DNA of 64,000 bases from BOG-908 sp965198855 (GTDB lineage Bacteria; Pseudomonadota; Alphaproteobacteria; Acetobacterales; Acetobacteraceae), in the NCBI GenBank assembly GCA_965198855.1, contig CBDAPZ010000001.1, forward strand, positions 3,162,001-3,226,000, read 5' to 3'. A program made the translations under genes and the position numbers. Below the pieces are notes generated by a model that saw nothing but the letters and a program-made list of their open reading frames with translations, did no database searches and was not told the origin of the DNA. Below are positions 48,652 to 56,222 of the stretch, one piece after another. Numbering within the stretch: position 1 is the stretch's first letter; each line of letters begins with the position of its first letter.

Positions 48652-49331
48652 CAGCCGAGTTCCTTTGACCAGTTGAGGGCATGGACGTAGACGCCGAGCG
48701 GGTTCTTCTTCAGCCGATCGGCGTCAGTCGGCGGCTGCACCACGATGGTGAGGATGGCGCTCCAGCGTTCGGTGGCGGCCAGCGCGTCATCGACGTAGCG
48801 CCGCTCGGTCCAGGCGACGCGGAAGCTGTCGGCCGAGGCGCGGATGACGCTGGAGACCTCGACGGCAACCTGGGTTTTGCCAACCTTGGAGAAGGGATCG
48901 CTGGTGCGCGCATAATCGTTCAGCGCCAGCGCGCCCTTGTCGGTGACGTAGTTGTAGGCGTCGAGCCAGTCCTGGCGCAGCACCACGGGATCGGCGGGAA
49001 TGCTGCGCACCTCTTCGACGAACCGGGCCAGATGCCAGGCGATCTGCGGATCGGTCGGCTGATAGTCAGCGGTCGCGGGCAAGACCGCCTGCGCCTGGCC
49101 GAGCTTGTCGACTTGCACCACCCACGGCGTGATGGTCCCGCGCGCCGACTGCCAGACGAGGCCACCAGCGAGGCCACCGCTCAGGGCCAGGACGCCGAAG
49201 AAGGCGAATCGCCAGTTCTTCGCCTGCACGCGGGCGGAGCCGATACGGTCGTCCCAGACTTGGCCGGCGCGCTGGTAAGGCGTCTCCGGTTCGGGCGTCT
49301 TGCCGTAGCGGACGATGGGCCTTCGGAACAT
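48651..49331 (-). CDS. trbF: Conjugal transfer protein TrbF (VirB8-like)
   Basis: A 226-residue bitopic inner-membrane protein. A cytoplasmic tail of about 40 residues is followed by one helix (WRFAFFGVLALSGGLAGGLVW) and an NTF2-like periplasmic domain (ITPWVVQVDKLGQAQ, WLDAYNYVTDKGALALNDYA). It nucleates assembly of the inner-membrane complex. It lies three bases after trbL. Confidence 0.94.
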   Translation of the reverse strand: MFRRPIVRYGKTPEPETPYQRAGQVWDDRIGSARVQAKNWRFAFFGVLALSGGLAGGLVWQSARGTITPWVVQVDKLGQAQAVLPATADYQPTDPQIAWHLARFVEEVRSIPADPVVLRQDWLDAYNYVTDKGALALNDYARTSDPFSKVGKTQVAVEVSSVIRASADSFRVAWTERRYVDDALAATERWSAILTIVVQPPTDADRLKKNPLGVYVHALNWSKELG

Positions 49332-49334
49332 GGA

Positions 49335-50612
49335 TCATTCCCCTTCTGACAGGTCGATGCCGCTGCCACTCGACGGATGGTCGCCGGAGCGGATCGCCTG
49401 ATGGGCGGCGTTGGCGCCGCGGCTGATGGATTGATTGCGCTGCATCCGGCGCGCCCAGGCGGGCGGCTGAGCCGCTTCGCCCTGGCTGGAACCACCGGGA
49501 GAGGCGCCACCCCCCGACCCTTCTCCCGTCACGGCCCGGCCGCCAGCGGCGAAGCTTTCGCGCATGCTGGCGGCGGCACGCCGCAGCGGGCTCATCGCGG
49601 CGGAGCCGGCGGCCTCGGCGACGCCGGACATGCCGCCGGCGCGATAAGCGGTGGTGGCCGAGCCCGCGATCGACGCGCCGCCGCGCGCGGCGCCTGCCAC
49701 GGCACCGCCGGCGGCACCAATAGCGCCGACGCCACCGGCCACGAGCCCGGCGCCCGCAGCGCCGAAGCCGGCCACGGCGAGACCCGTTCCGACAGCGGCG
49801 CCCGCGCCAAGCTGTGGGCCGCCGGCGATCAGGCCGTTGGCAATGCCTGGCCCGTAGATCGAGAGGCCGAGCAGCGCTAGCGAGGCGAGGATCAGCGTCA
49901 GCGCGTCGGAGATGGTCGGCGGATTGTTGAAGCCGTTGGTGAACTGGCCAAAGATCGTCGAACCGATGCCGACAATGACGGCAAGCACCAGAATTTTCAC
50001 GCCCGACGAAACGACATTGCCGAGCACCTTCTCGGCGAGGAAGGCGGTGCGCCCGAACAGGCCGAACGGCACCAGCACAAAACCGGCGAGCGTGGTCAGC
50101 TTGAATTCGATCAGGCTGACGAAGAGCTGGATCGCCATGATGAAGAAGCTGATGACGACGATCATCCAGGCGACGAGCAGGATGATGATCTGCACCAAAT
50201 TCGCGAAGACGCTGGTGAACCCCATCATCCCGGAGATCGAGGCCAGGATCGGCGTGCCGGCGGTGATTCCGACCTGGGCGAGCTTGCCGGGCTGCAGAAG
50301 CTGCGAGGCGGTCATCGTGCCGTCGCCTGCCTCGATGCCGAGGCCAGCGAAGGAATTGTAGATGATCTGGGCGAGATTGTTGTAGTTGCCGATGATGAAG
50401 GCGAAGACGCCGATATAGAGCGTCTTCTTGATCAGCCGGGCGAGCACATCCTCGTCGGGCGCCAGCGCCCAGAACAGGCCGGCAAGCGTGATGTCGATAC
50501 CGATCAGAACGCCGGCGAGCCAGCGCACATCGCCCTGCACCAGACCGAAGCCGGAATCGATATATTGCGTGAAGGTCCCGAGGAACCCGTCGATGACGCC
50601 GGTGCCGCCCAT
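49335..50612 (-). CDS. trbL: Conjugal transfer protein TrbL (VirB6-like)
   Basis: A 425-residue polytopic protein. Six or so membrane helices lie in residues 25-275 (WLAGVLIGIDITLAGLFWAL, IIILLVAWMIVVISFFIMAI, LLGLSIYGPGIANGLIAGGP). A long Gly/Ala/Ser-rich tail of about 140 residues with no hydrophobic helix follows, ending in an acidic DLSEGE. The tail is typical of TrbL and may sit in the channel or the recipient-facing side. It is five bases downstream of the small trbK-like gene. Confidence 0.94.
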   Translation of the reverse strand: MGGTGVIDGFLGTFTQYIDSGFGLVQGDVRWLAGVLIGIDITLAGLFWALAPDEDVLARLIKKTLYIGVFAFIIGNYNNLAQIIYNSFAGLGIEAGDGTMTASQLLQPGKLAQVGITAGTPILASISGMMGFTSVFANLVQIIILLVAWMIVVISFFIMAIQLFVSLIEFKLTTLAGFVLVPFGLFGRTAFLAEKVLGNVVSSGVKILVLAVIVGIGSTIFGQFTNGFNNPPTISDALTLILASLALLGLSIYGPGIANGLIAGGPQLGAGAAVGTGLAVAGFGAAGAGLVAGGVGAIGAAGGAVAGAARGGASIAGSATTAYRAGGMSGVAEAAGSAAMSPLRRAAASMRESFAAGGRAVTGEGSGGGASPGGSSQGEAAQPPAWARRMQRNQSISRGANAAHQAIRSGDHPSSGSGIDLSEGE

Positions 50613-50617
50613 CGCGG

Positions 50618-50899
50618 TTACCGAGCCTCCGGCGCCGGCGAATCATTGAAGAAGCGGCGGCGGTTTTCGGCCCACGCCGCCTGGCAGGCTGCGTCGTTCT
50701 CCGCCGCCATTCCGAGCGCCTGGCAACGTGCCATTGCCGCCGTCAATGAATCAGGACGAGATGCCGCCGAAGATGTTGGCAAAGGCCGTGGCGCGCCTTG
50801 GCGATGAAACTGCACGGCCGCCGCGATAATCGCCGCGGCAACCAGCAGGCATCCCGCCGCGCGGCCGATCGCGGGAAGATCGAGAAGCTGGCCGCGCAT
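50618..50899 (-). CDS. Putative entry exclusion protein, TrbK-alt type
   Basis: A 93-residue protein with one N-terminal hydrophobic helix (AAGCLLVAAAIIAAAVQF). The conserved C-terminal motif is MARCQALGMAAENDAACQAAWAENRRRFF, with two Cys and a W. Small genes with this motif between trbJ and trbL are called trbK-alt and are thought to exclude redundant entry of the same element. The start is chosen at the ATG that overlaps the trbJ stop by one base. Confidence 0.85.
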   Translation of the reverse strand: MRGQLLDLPAIGRAAGCLLVAAAIIAAAVQFHRQGAPRPLPTSSAASRPDSLTAAMARCQALGMAAENDAACQAAWAENRRRFFNDSPAPEAR

Positions 50900-51642
50900 C
50901 AGTGGAACATCTGCGCGTTGCCGGGCTGATAGCCGACACCGTAGTTCAGGAAGTTCTGCATCTGCTGCTTGCCCTGCGCCTCGCTCTCCAGCCTCCCGGC
51001 ATTGTCGAGGCTTTGCGCGCGCGCCATCGCAGCGATGACACCGGTGAGATCGGCGAGCTGCTGCGCCGCGAGGCCCATGATCTGGTTGCCGGATTGCGCC
51101 GCCTGAAGGGCACCGCTTGCAGATTGGCTCGACGAGACCAGCGCGCTGATCTGCGTCTGCGCGTTCTGGAGATTCTGCACGACGCCCGCCTGGACGTTCA
51201 TGGAATCCTGGTAGCCAGCGCGCGCGTTCTGCCATCGCGTTTGCGCATCGGCGAGCATTTGCGTGCTGGATGTCGATCCCGAATAGCTCTGCGGATAGAC
51301 CTGAGTGAAGGCCTGGTCGATCGTCGTGACGCTGTAAGCGATATTCTGCGCCTGCATCAGCAATTGCTCAGTGCGCTGGATCGACGCTTCAAGCTGGGCC
51401 AGCGACGAATACGGTAGGCTCGCCAAGTTTTTGGCCTGGTTGATCAGCATGGTGGCCTGGTTCTCCAGGCTCTGGATATTCTGATTGACCTGCTGCAACT
51501 CGCGCGCAGCCGTCAGCACATTCTGGGAAAAATTGGTCGGATCATAGACGATCCATTGCGCCCGCGCCGGGACACTCGCCGTGGCGAGCGTAAGCACGGC
51601 AACGCCGGCGGCGAGCGCGGCGCGAAAACGATGACTGCTCAT
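50899..51642 (-). CDS. trbJ: Conjugal transfer protein TrbJ (VirB5-like)
   Basis: A 247-residue exported helical protein. Signal peptide MSSHRFRAALAAGVAVLTLA ends near PARA; QWIVYDPTNFSQNVLTAARE is the typical mature start. Long amphipathic helices rich in Gln, Ala and Asn follow. It is the likely minor pilin or tip adhesin. The ATG at 51642 overlaps the trbE stop (ATGA). Confidence 0.93.
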   Translation of the reverse strand: MSSHRFRAALAAGVAVLTLATASVPARAQWIVYDPTNFSQNVLTAARELQQVNQNIQSLENQATMLINQAKNLASLPYSSLAQLEASIQRTEQLLMQAQNIAYSVTTIDQAFTQVYPQSYSGSTSSTQMLADAQTRWQNARAGYQDSMNVQAGVVQNLQNAQTQISALVSSSQSASGALQAAQSGNQIMGLAAQQLADLTGVIAAMARAQSLDNAGRLESEAQGKQQMQNFLNYGVGYQPGNAQMFH

Positions 51643-54071
51643 GACGATACCTCCGAATTTTGGTTGAGCATATCGGCCGCCCAATGCAGCCCTTTGGAGC
51701 GCAGCCACGCGGCGGCGAAACCGGCTTTGCCTGTCTCGGCCATAAGGGTTGCGATGGCCGCTTGATCAGTTTTTGAGGACGCGGCGGTGAAGGCGAGTGC
51801 AACCTCCGAGAGGCCTAGCTCGAACAGGCGATTGCCGCGCCGCGACTGGCAGTAATAGTCGCGCTTCGGCGTCGAGCGGCTGAGGATCTCGATCTGCCGA
51901 TCGTTCAGTCCAAAGCGGCGATAGATCGTTGCGATCTGCGGTTCGAGCGCCCGTTCATTCGGCAGGAACAGCCGCGTCGGGCAGCTTTCGATGATCGCGG
52001 GCGCGATGGCGCTGCCGTCGATGTCGGCTAGCGACTGCGTGGCGAAGATGACGCTCGCATTCTTCTTCCGCAGCGTCTTCAGCCATTCGCGCAACTGGCC
52101 GGCGAAGCCTTTGTCGTCGAGTGCGAGCCAGCCCTCGTCGATGATGAGCAGCGTGGGCCGGCCGTCGAACCGATCCTCGATGCGGTGGAACAGATAGGAC
52201 AGCACGGCGGGCGCGGCGCCAGCGCCGATCAGGCCTTCGGTCTCGAACGCCTGCACGTCCGCCTCGCCGAGACGCTCGGTCTCGGCGTCGAGCAGCCGCC
52301 CCCAAGGCCCATTCAGCGTATAGGGCTGCAAAGCCTGCTTCAGCGCGTTGGACTGCAACAGGACGGACAAGCCGGTGATCGTCCGTTCCGCTATCGGCGC
52401 GGAGGCGAGCGAGGTCAGCGCGGACCATAGATGCTCCTTCAGTTCCGGGGTGACCGTGACGGACTCACGGGCCAGCAGGGCCGCGACCCAATCCGCCGCC
52501 CAGGCGCGGTCGCCGCCGTCGTCGATCCGCGACAGTGGCTGGAGGGCGACGGGCTCCGTAATGTCGTCGTCCAGGGCACCGCCGAGATCGTGCCAGTCCC
52601 CGCCCATCGACAAAGCGGCGGCACGGATCGACCCACCGAAATCGAAGGCGAAGATCTGCGCGCCGGGATAGCGGCGGAACTGGAGCGCCATCAGCGCCAG
52701 CAACACGCTCTTGCCGGCGCCGGTAGGGCCTACGATCAGCGTGTGGCCGACATCACCGACGTGCAGCGAGAACCGGAACGGGGTGGAGCCTTCCGTTCGC
52801 GCGAAGAACAGCGGCGGCCCACTAAAATGCTCATCCCGTTCCGGCCCGGCCCAAACGGCCGAGAACGGCATCATATGGGCGAGGTTGAGCGTCGAAACCG
52901 GCGGTTGGCGGACATTGGCGTAGACGTGGCCGGGCAACGATCCGAGCCAGGCCTCGATGGCGTTCACCGTCTCGCGCATGCAGGTGAAGTCGCGGCCCTG
53001 AATGGTCTTCTCGACCAGGCGCTGGCGTTCTTCCGCGACGCGCGGATCGGCATCCCAGACAGTGATGGTGGCGGTGACATAGGCTTGGCCGACGAGATCG
53101 GAACCGAGCTCCTGCAAGGCCTGATCGGCGTCGAGCGCCTTGTTGGCGGCGTCGCTGTCCATCAGGACGGACGCCTCGTTGGTCATGACCTCCTTCAGGA
53201 TCGCCATGATCGATTTGCGCTTGGCGAACCATTGCCGGCGGATACGGGCGAGCACCTTGGTGGCGTCGGTCTTGTCCATGCAGATTGCGCGGGTGGACCA
53301 GCGATAGGGAAAGGCCAGCCGGTTCAGATCGTCGAGCAGCCCCGGCCAGGTGCGCGACGGGAAGCCCATGATGGTGAGCGTGCGCAGATGCGCGCTGCCG
53401 AGCCGCGGTTCGAGTCCGCCGGTCAGTTCCTCGTCCACGAGGATGGCGTCGAGATGCATCGGGGTTTCGGGAACGCGCACGCGCTGACGGCGGGTCGAGA
53501 TGCAGGAATGCAGGTAGGTCAGCGTCTCGGGATCATCGAGCCAGTCGGCCTCGGGCATGAAGCCGTCGATCAGCGCCAGCAACCGGTCGGTGCGGTCGAT
53601 GAACCCCGCCAGCGCGGCGCGCCAATCGGCGCCGTCACGGGCGCGGCCTTCATAAAGCCAAGCTTCTGCGCGGGCTGCGTCCTCCGCCGGCGGCAGCCAG
53701 ACCAGCGTCAGAAAGTATCGGCTCTCGAAATGCGCACCTTCCTCTTCGAACTGCGCCCGGCGCTCCGCATCGACCAGACGTGAGGCCGCGTCCGGGAAAT
53801 CGCTTTCCGGGTAGCGGTTGGCCGGAAGGCGCTGGGCCTCGATGAAGATCGCCCAGCCAGAGCCGAGGCGGCGCAGCGCGTTGTTGAGGCGGCCGGTGAT
53901 CGCGACCAGTTCGGCCGGCGTCGCCGAATCCAGGTCCGGCCCGCGGAACCGCGCCGTGCGCTGGAACGAGCCGTCCTTGTTGAGGATGACGCCCTTCTCG
54001 ACCAGCGCCGCCCAGGGCAGGAAGTCGGCCAGGCTCTGGCTGCGGTGGCGGTATTCGGCGAGGTTCATCAT
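51639..54071 (-). CDS. trbE: Conjugal transfer ATPase TrbE (VirB4-like)
   Basis: An 810-residue cytoplasmic AAA+ ATPase, the largest motor of the pilus machine. The CagE/TrbE/VirB4 N domain occupies about 1-420. Walker A is IVGPTGAGKSVLLALMALQF near 435-455 and Walker B is LLIIDEGWLALDD near 635-650. FATQSLADIDGSAI and a C-terminal YCQSRRGNRLFEL region follow. It is full length with all motifs, nine bases after trbD. Confidence 0.96.
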   Translation of the reverse strand: MMNLAEYRHRSQSLADFLPWAALVEKGVILNKDGSFQRTARFRGPDLDSATPAELVAITGRLNNALRRLGSGWAIFIEAQRLPANRYPESDFPDAASRLVDAERRAQFEEEGAHFESRYFLTLVWLPPAEDAARAEAWLYEGRARDGADWRAALAGFIDRTDRLLALIDGFMPEADWLDDPETLTYLHSCISTRRQRVRVPETPMHLDAILVDEELTGGLEPRLGSAHLRTLTIMGFPSRTWPGLLDDLNRLAFPYRWSTRAICMDKTDATKVLARIRRQWFAKRKSIMAILKEVMTNEASVLMDSDAANKALDADQALQELGSDLVGQAYVTATITVWDADPRVAEERQRLVEKTIQGRDFTCMRETVNAIEAWLGSLPGHVYANVRQPPVSTLNLAHMMPFSAVWAGPERDEHFSGPPLFFARTEGSTPFRFSLHVGDVGHTLIVGPTGAGKSVLLALMALQFRRYPGAQIFAFDFGGSIRAAALSMGGDWHDLGGALDDDITEPVALQPLSRIDDGGDRAWAADWVAALLARESVTVTPELKEHLWSALTSLASAPIAERTITGLSVLLQSNALKQALQPYTLNGPWGRLLDAETERLGEADVQAFETEGLIGAGAAPAVLSYLFHRIEDRFDGRPTLLIIDEGWLALDDKGFAGQLREWLKTLRKKNASVIFATQSLADIDGSAIAPAIIESCPTRLFLPNERALEPQIATIYRRFGLNDRQIEILSRSTPKRDYYCQSRRGNRLFELGLSEVALAFTAASSKTDQAAIATLMAETGKAGFAAAWLRSKGLHWAADMLNQNSEVSS

Positions 54072-54080
54072 CGCGCCGCC

Positions 54081-54350
54081 TCACGCCACCAGATGCTGCG
54101 GGTAGCGCAGGTGCCGGCGCACGACATCAACGAAGGCCGGGTCGCGCTTGGCGGCCCAGACGGCGGCCAGATGCCCGATCAGCCAGATAGCGCCGCCGAC
54201 GATCCAGAGGCGCAGGCCGAGCCCGACCGCGGCGGCGAGCGTGCCATTCAGGATCGCCACCGCGCGCGGCGCGCCACCGAGCAGGATCGGCTCGGTCAGC
54301 GCGCGATGGACGGGCGCGTAGAAACCAGCGATCGGTTCGGCCTGGTCCAT
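54081..54350 (-). CDS. trbD: Conjugal transfer protein TrbD (VirB3-like)
   Basis: An 89-residue inner-membrane protein: IAGFYAPVHRALTEPILLGGAPR, then two hydrophobic segments (VAILNGTLAAAVGLGL and IWLIGHLAAVWAA) and a C-terminal RHLRYPQHLVA. VirB3 proteins recruit VirB4 to the membrane. The ATG overlaps the trbC stop by one base. Confidence 0.9.
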   Translation of the reverse strand: MDQAEPIAGFYAPVHRALTEPILLGGAPRAVAILNGTLAAAVGLGLRLWIVGGAIWLIGHLAAVWAAKRDPAFVDVVRRHLRYPQHLVA

Positions 54351-54670
54351 CAGACCAGCGCCCCGCCGCCGAACTGGAAGAAGGTCAGGAAGAAGCTGGA
54401 CGCGGCGAAGGCGATGCTGAGGCCGAAGACGATCTGGATCAGCCGGCGGAAACCGCCGGAGGTTTCGCCGAAGGCGAGCGTCAGACCGGTGGTGATGATG
54501 ACAATCACCGAAACCACCTTGGCCACCGGCCCCTGGATCGAATCCAGGATCTGGGTCAGCGGCTGCTCCCACGGCATGTTGGAACCGGCGGCATCGGCGG
54601 GCGCCGTGGCGAGCACGAAAAAGGCGAAGGCGGACGCCGTCGCCAAGCGATCACGAAGACGGTTCAGCAT
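54350..54670 (-). CDS. trbC: Conjugal pilin TrbC (VirB2-like)
   Basis: A 106-residue prepilin. A signal peptide with ATASAFAFFVLATAPADA precedes the mature part, which has two hydrophobic helices (VAKVVSVIVIITTGLTLAFG and IQIVFGLSIAFAASSFFLTF) joined by a short polar loop ETSGGFRRL. This is the VirB2 major pilin pattern. One-base overlap with trbB. Confidence 0.92.
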   Translation of the reverse strand: MLNRLRDRLATASAFAFFVLATAPADAAGSNMPWEQPLTQILDSIQGPVAKVVSVIVIITTGLTLAFGETSGGFRRLIQIVFGLSIAFAASSFFLTFFQFGGGALV

Positions 54671-55635
54671 CAGGGCTCTCCTGCTGGGGTGAGGACGTAA
54701 TCGCCGTCAGGACCGAGGTCCCCGACGGCGGCGAGTTCGGCGAGGCGGCGGGCAGCCCCCCGCCCGGACAGGACCGCGATCACGTCGATGGTCTCCGCGA
54801 TCAGCGCGCGCGGGACGGTGACGACGGCTTCCTGGATGAGCTGCTCCAGCCGGCACAGCGCACCGATGGCGGAGCCGGCGTGTAGCGTGCCGACGCCGCC
54901 GGGATGGCCGGTGCCCCAGGCTTTGAGGAGATCGAGCGCTTCGGCGCCGCGCACCTCGCCGATCGGGATGCGGTCGGGCCGCAGCCGTAGCGAGGAGCGG
55001 ACGAGATCGGAGAGCGAGGCCGCGCCTTCCTTGGTGCGCAGCGAAACGAGGTTGGGCGCGGCGCATTGCAGCTCGCGCGTATCCTCGATCAGCACCACGC
55101 GGTCGCCGGTCTTGGCGACCTCGGCGAGCAGCGCGTTGACCAGCGTGGTCTTACCGGTAGAGGTGCCACCGGCGACGAGGATGTTCTTGCGCGCCGCCAC
55201 CGCGGTGCGCAGCAACTCTGCCTGGCCAGCGGTCATGATGCCTGCCTCGACGTAATCGCCGAGCGTGAACACCGCGACGGCAGGGCGTCGGATGGCGAAG
55301 CAGGGTGCGGCCACCACCGGGGGCACCAACCCCTCGAACCGCTCCCCGCTTTCCGGCAACTCCGCGGATACACGCGGCGAACCCGCATGGACTTCGACGC
55401 CGACATGGTGAGCGACCAGGCGCACGATCCGCTCGGCGTCGGCGGGCGTCACCAGGCAGCCCGTATCTTCAAGACCGCCCGATAGCCGGTCTATCCAGAG
55501 CCGGCCGTCGGGGTTGAGCATCACCTCGACGATGCTGGGGTCTTCCAGATATGCCGCGATCGACGGCCCGAGCGCGGTGCGCAGCATGCGCGCACCACGG
55601 GCGAAGGCTTCGGACCGAAACGAGATCGTCGACAC
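54670..55635 (-). CDS. trbB: Conjugal transfer ATPase TrbB (VirB11-like)
   Basis: A 321-residue hexameric traffic ATPase. The N domain (PSIVEVMLNPDGRLWIDRL) is followed by Walker A VAGGTSTGKTTLVNALLAE, the Asp box VLIEDTRELQ, the Walker B-like segment PIGEVRGAEALDLLKAW and the His box GTGHPGGVGTLHAG. All are intact. It is the first gene after a candidate terminator that separates it from copG/traG. Confidence 0.96.
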   Translation of the reverse strand: MSTISFRSEAFARGARMLRTALGPSIAAYLEDPSIVEVMLNPDGRLWIDRLSGGLEDTGCLVTPADAERIVRLVAHHVGVEVHAGSPRVSAELPESGERFEGLVPPVVAAPCFAIRRPAVAVFTLGDYVEAGIMTAGQAELLRTAVAARKNILVAGGTSTGKTTLVNALLAEVAKTGDRVVLIEDTRELQCAAPNLVSLRTKEGAASLSDLVRSSLRLRPDRIPIGEVRGAEALDLLKAWGTGHPGGVGTLHAGSAIGALCRLEQLIQEAVVTVPRALIAETIDVIAVLSGRGAARRLAELAAVGDLGPDGDYVLTPAGEP

Positions 55636-55748
55636 ATCAATCCCCGCGAAGGCGCCTCAAGGAGGCGGCGTGATCAGCGGGTTGATTAGAAAGAGCCGGA
55701 AATGCCGGTGCGCAACAACGGCGATAAGGCCGTAGGGCTCGGGGATAG

Positions 55749-55778
55749 AAAAACAGGCGATCGGCAAAGTGGCCGATC
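55749..55778 (-). terminator. Candidate intrinsic terminator between copG and trbB
   Basis: On the minus strand the stem GATCGGC / GCCGATC (loop of six) is followed within a few bases by TTTTT. It overlaps the copG stop codon and lies about 110 bases before trbB, so it could separate traG-copG from the trb genes. Confidence 0.6.
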
Positions 55779-56217
55779 AGTTCTGTGGGTTTTGGTCGTC
55801 CGCGTTCGCTTCGCTACCGCCGACATCTTTCGATATTTCGTCCGCCAGCGTGCGCCCGCGGGCCAGACGACGGGCCAACGCTTCCACGAAGCCATCGTAA
55901 CGCTCTCGCCCTTTGGCCTGCGCAGCGGCTTGGACGCTGTCGGGCAAGGGAGGCGTGGTGGTCAGCCAGAACCGCACGAACAGGGCCAATGCCTCATTCG
56001 AGATGTTGCCATGGCGCTCCAACCGCTCGACCTGTCGCGACAATCGATCGAGCCGGCGCGCAAGCGCAGCTTCGAGCCGATCGGCGCCGTCCGGCGACAA
56101 ATGCGATGCCAGCGCAGTTTCCACTACAAGCGCCTGCGGAACCCGCTTTCGGGTTGCGTAGTCTGCCAGCTTGCCAGCGAGGTCCGGCGGTAGTCGGAAT
56201 GTGTGCTTGGTGCGCAT
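55777..56217 (-). CDS. CopG/ribbon-helix-helix protein of the conjugation module
   Basis: A 146-residue protein. Residues 1-50 match a ribbon-helix-helix domain (KHTFRLPPDLAGKLADYATRKRVPQALVVETALASHLSPDG). A helical C-terminal part with ALARRLDRLSRQVERLERHGN follows. It is found between traG and trbB in this class of element and probably autoregulates transfer genes. The ATG at 56217 is used; a GTG at 56226 overlapping the traG stop (GTGA) is an equally possible start. Confidence 0.85.
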   Translation of the reverse strand: MRTKHTFRLPPDLAGKLADYATRKRVPQALVVETALASHLSPDGADRLEAALARRLDRLSRQVERLERHGNISNEALALFVRFWLTTTPPLPDSVQAAAQAKGRERYDGFVEALARRLARGRTLADEISKDVGGSEANADDQNPQN

Positions 56218-56222
56218 GGCGG

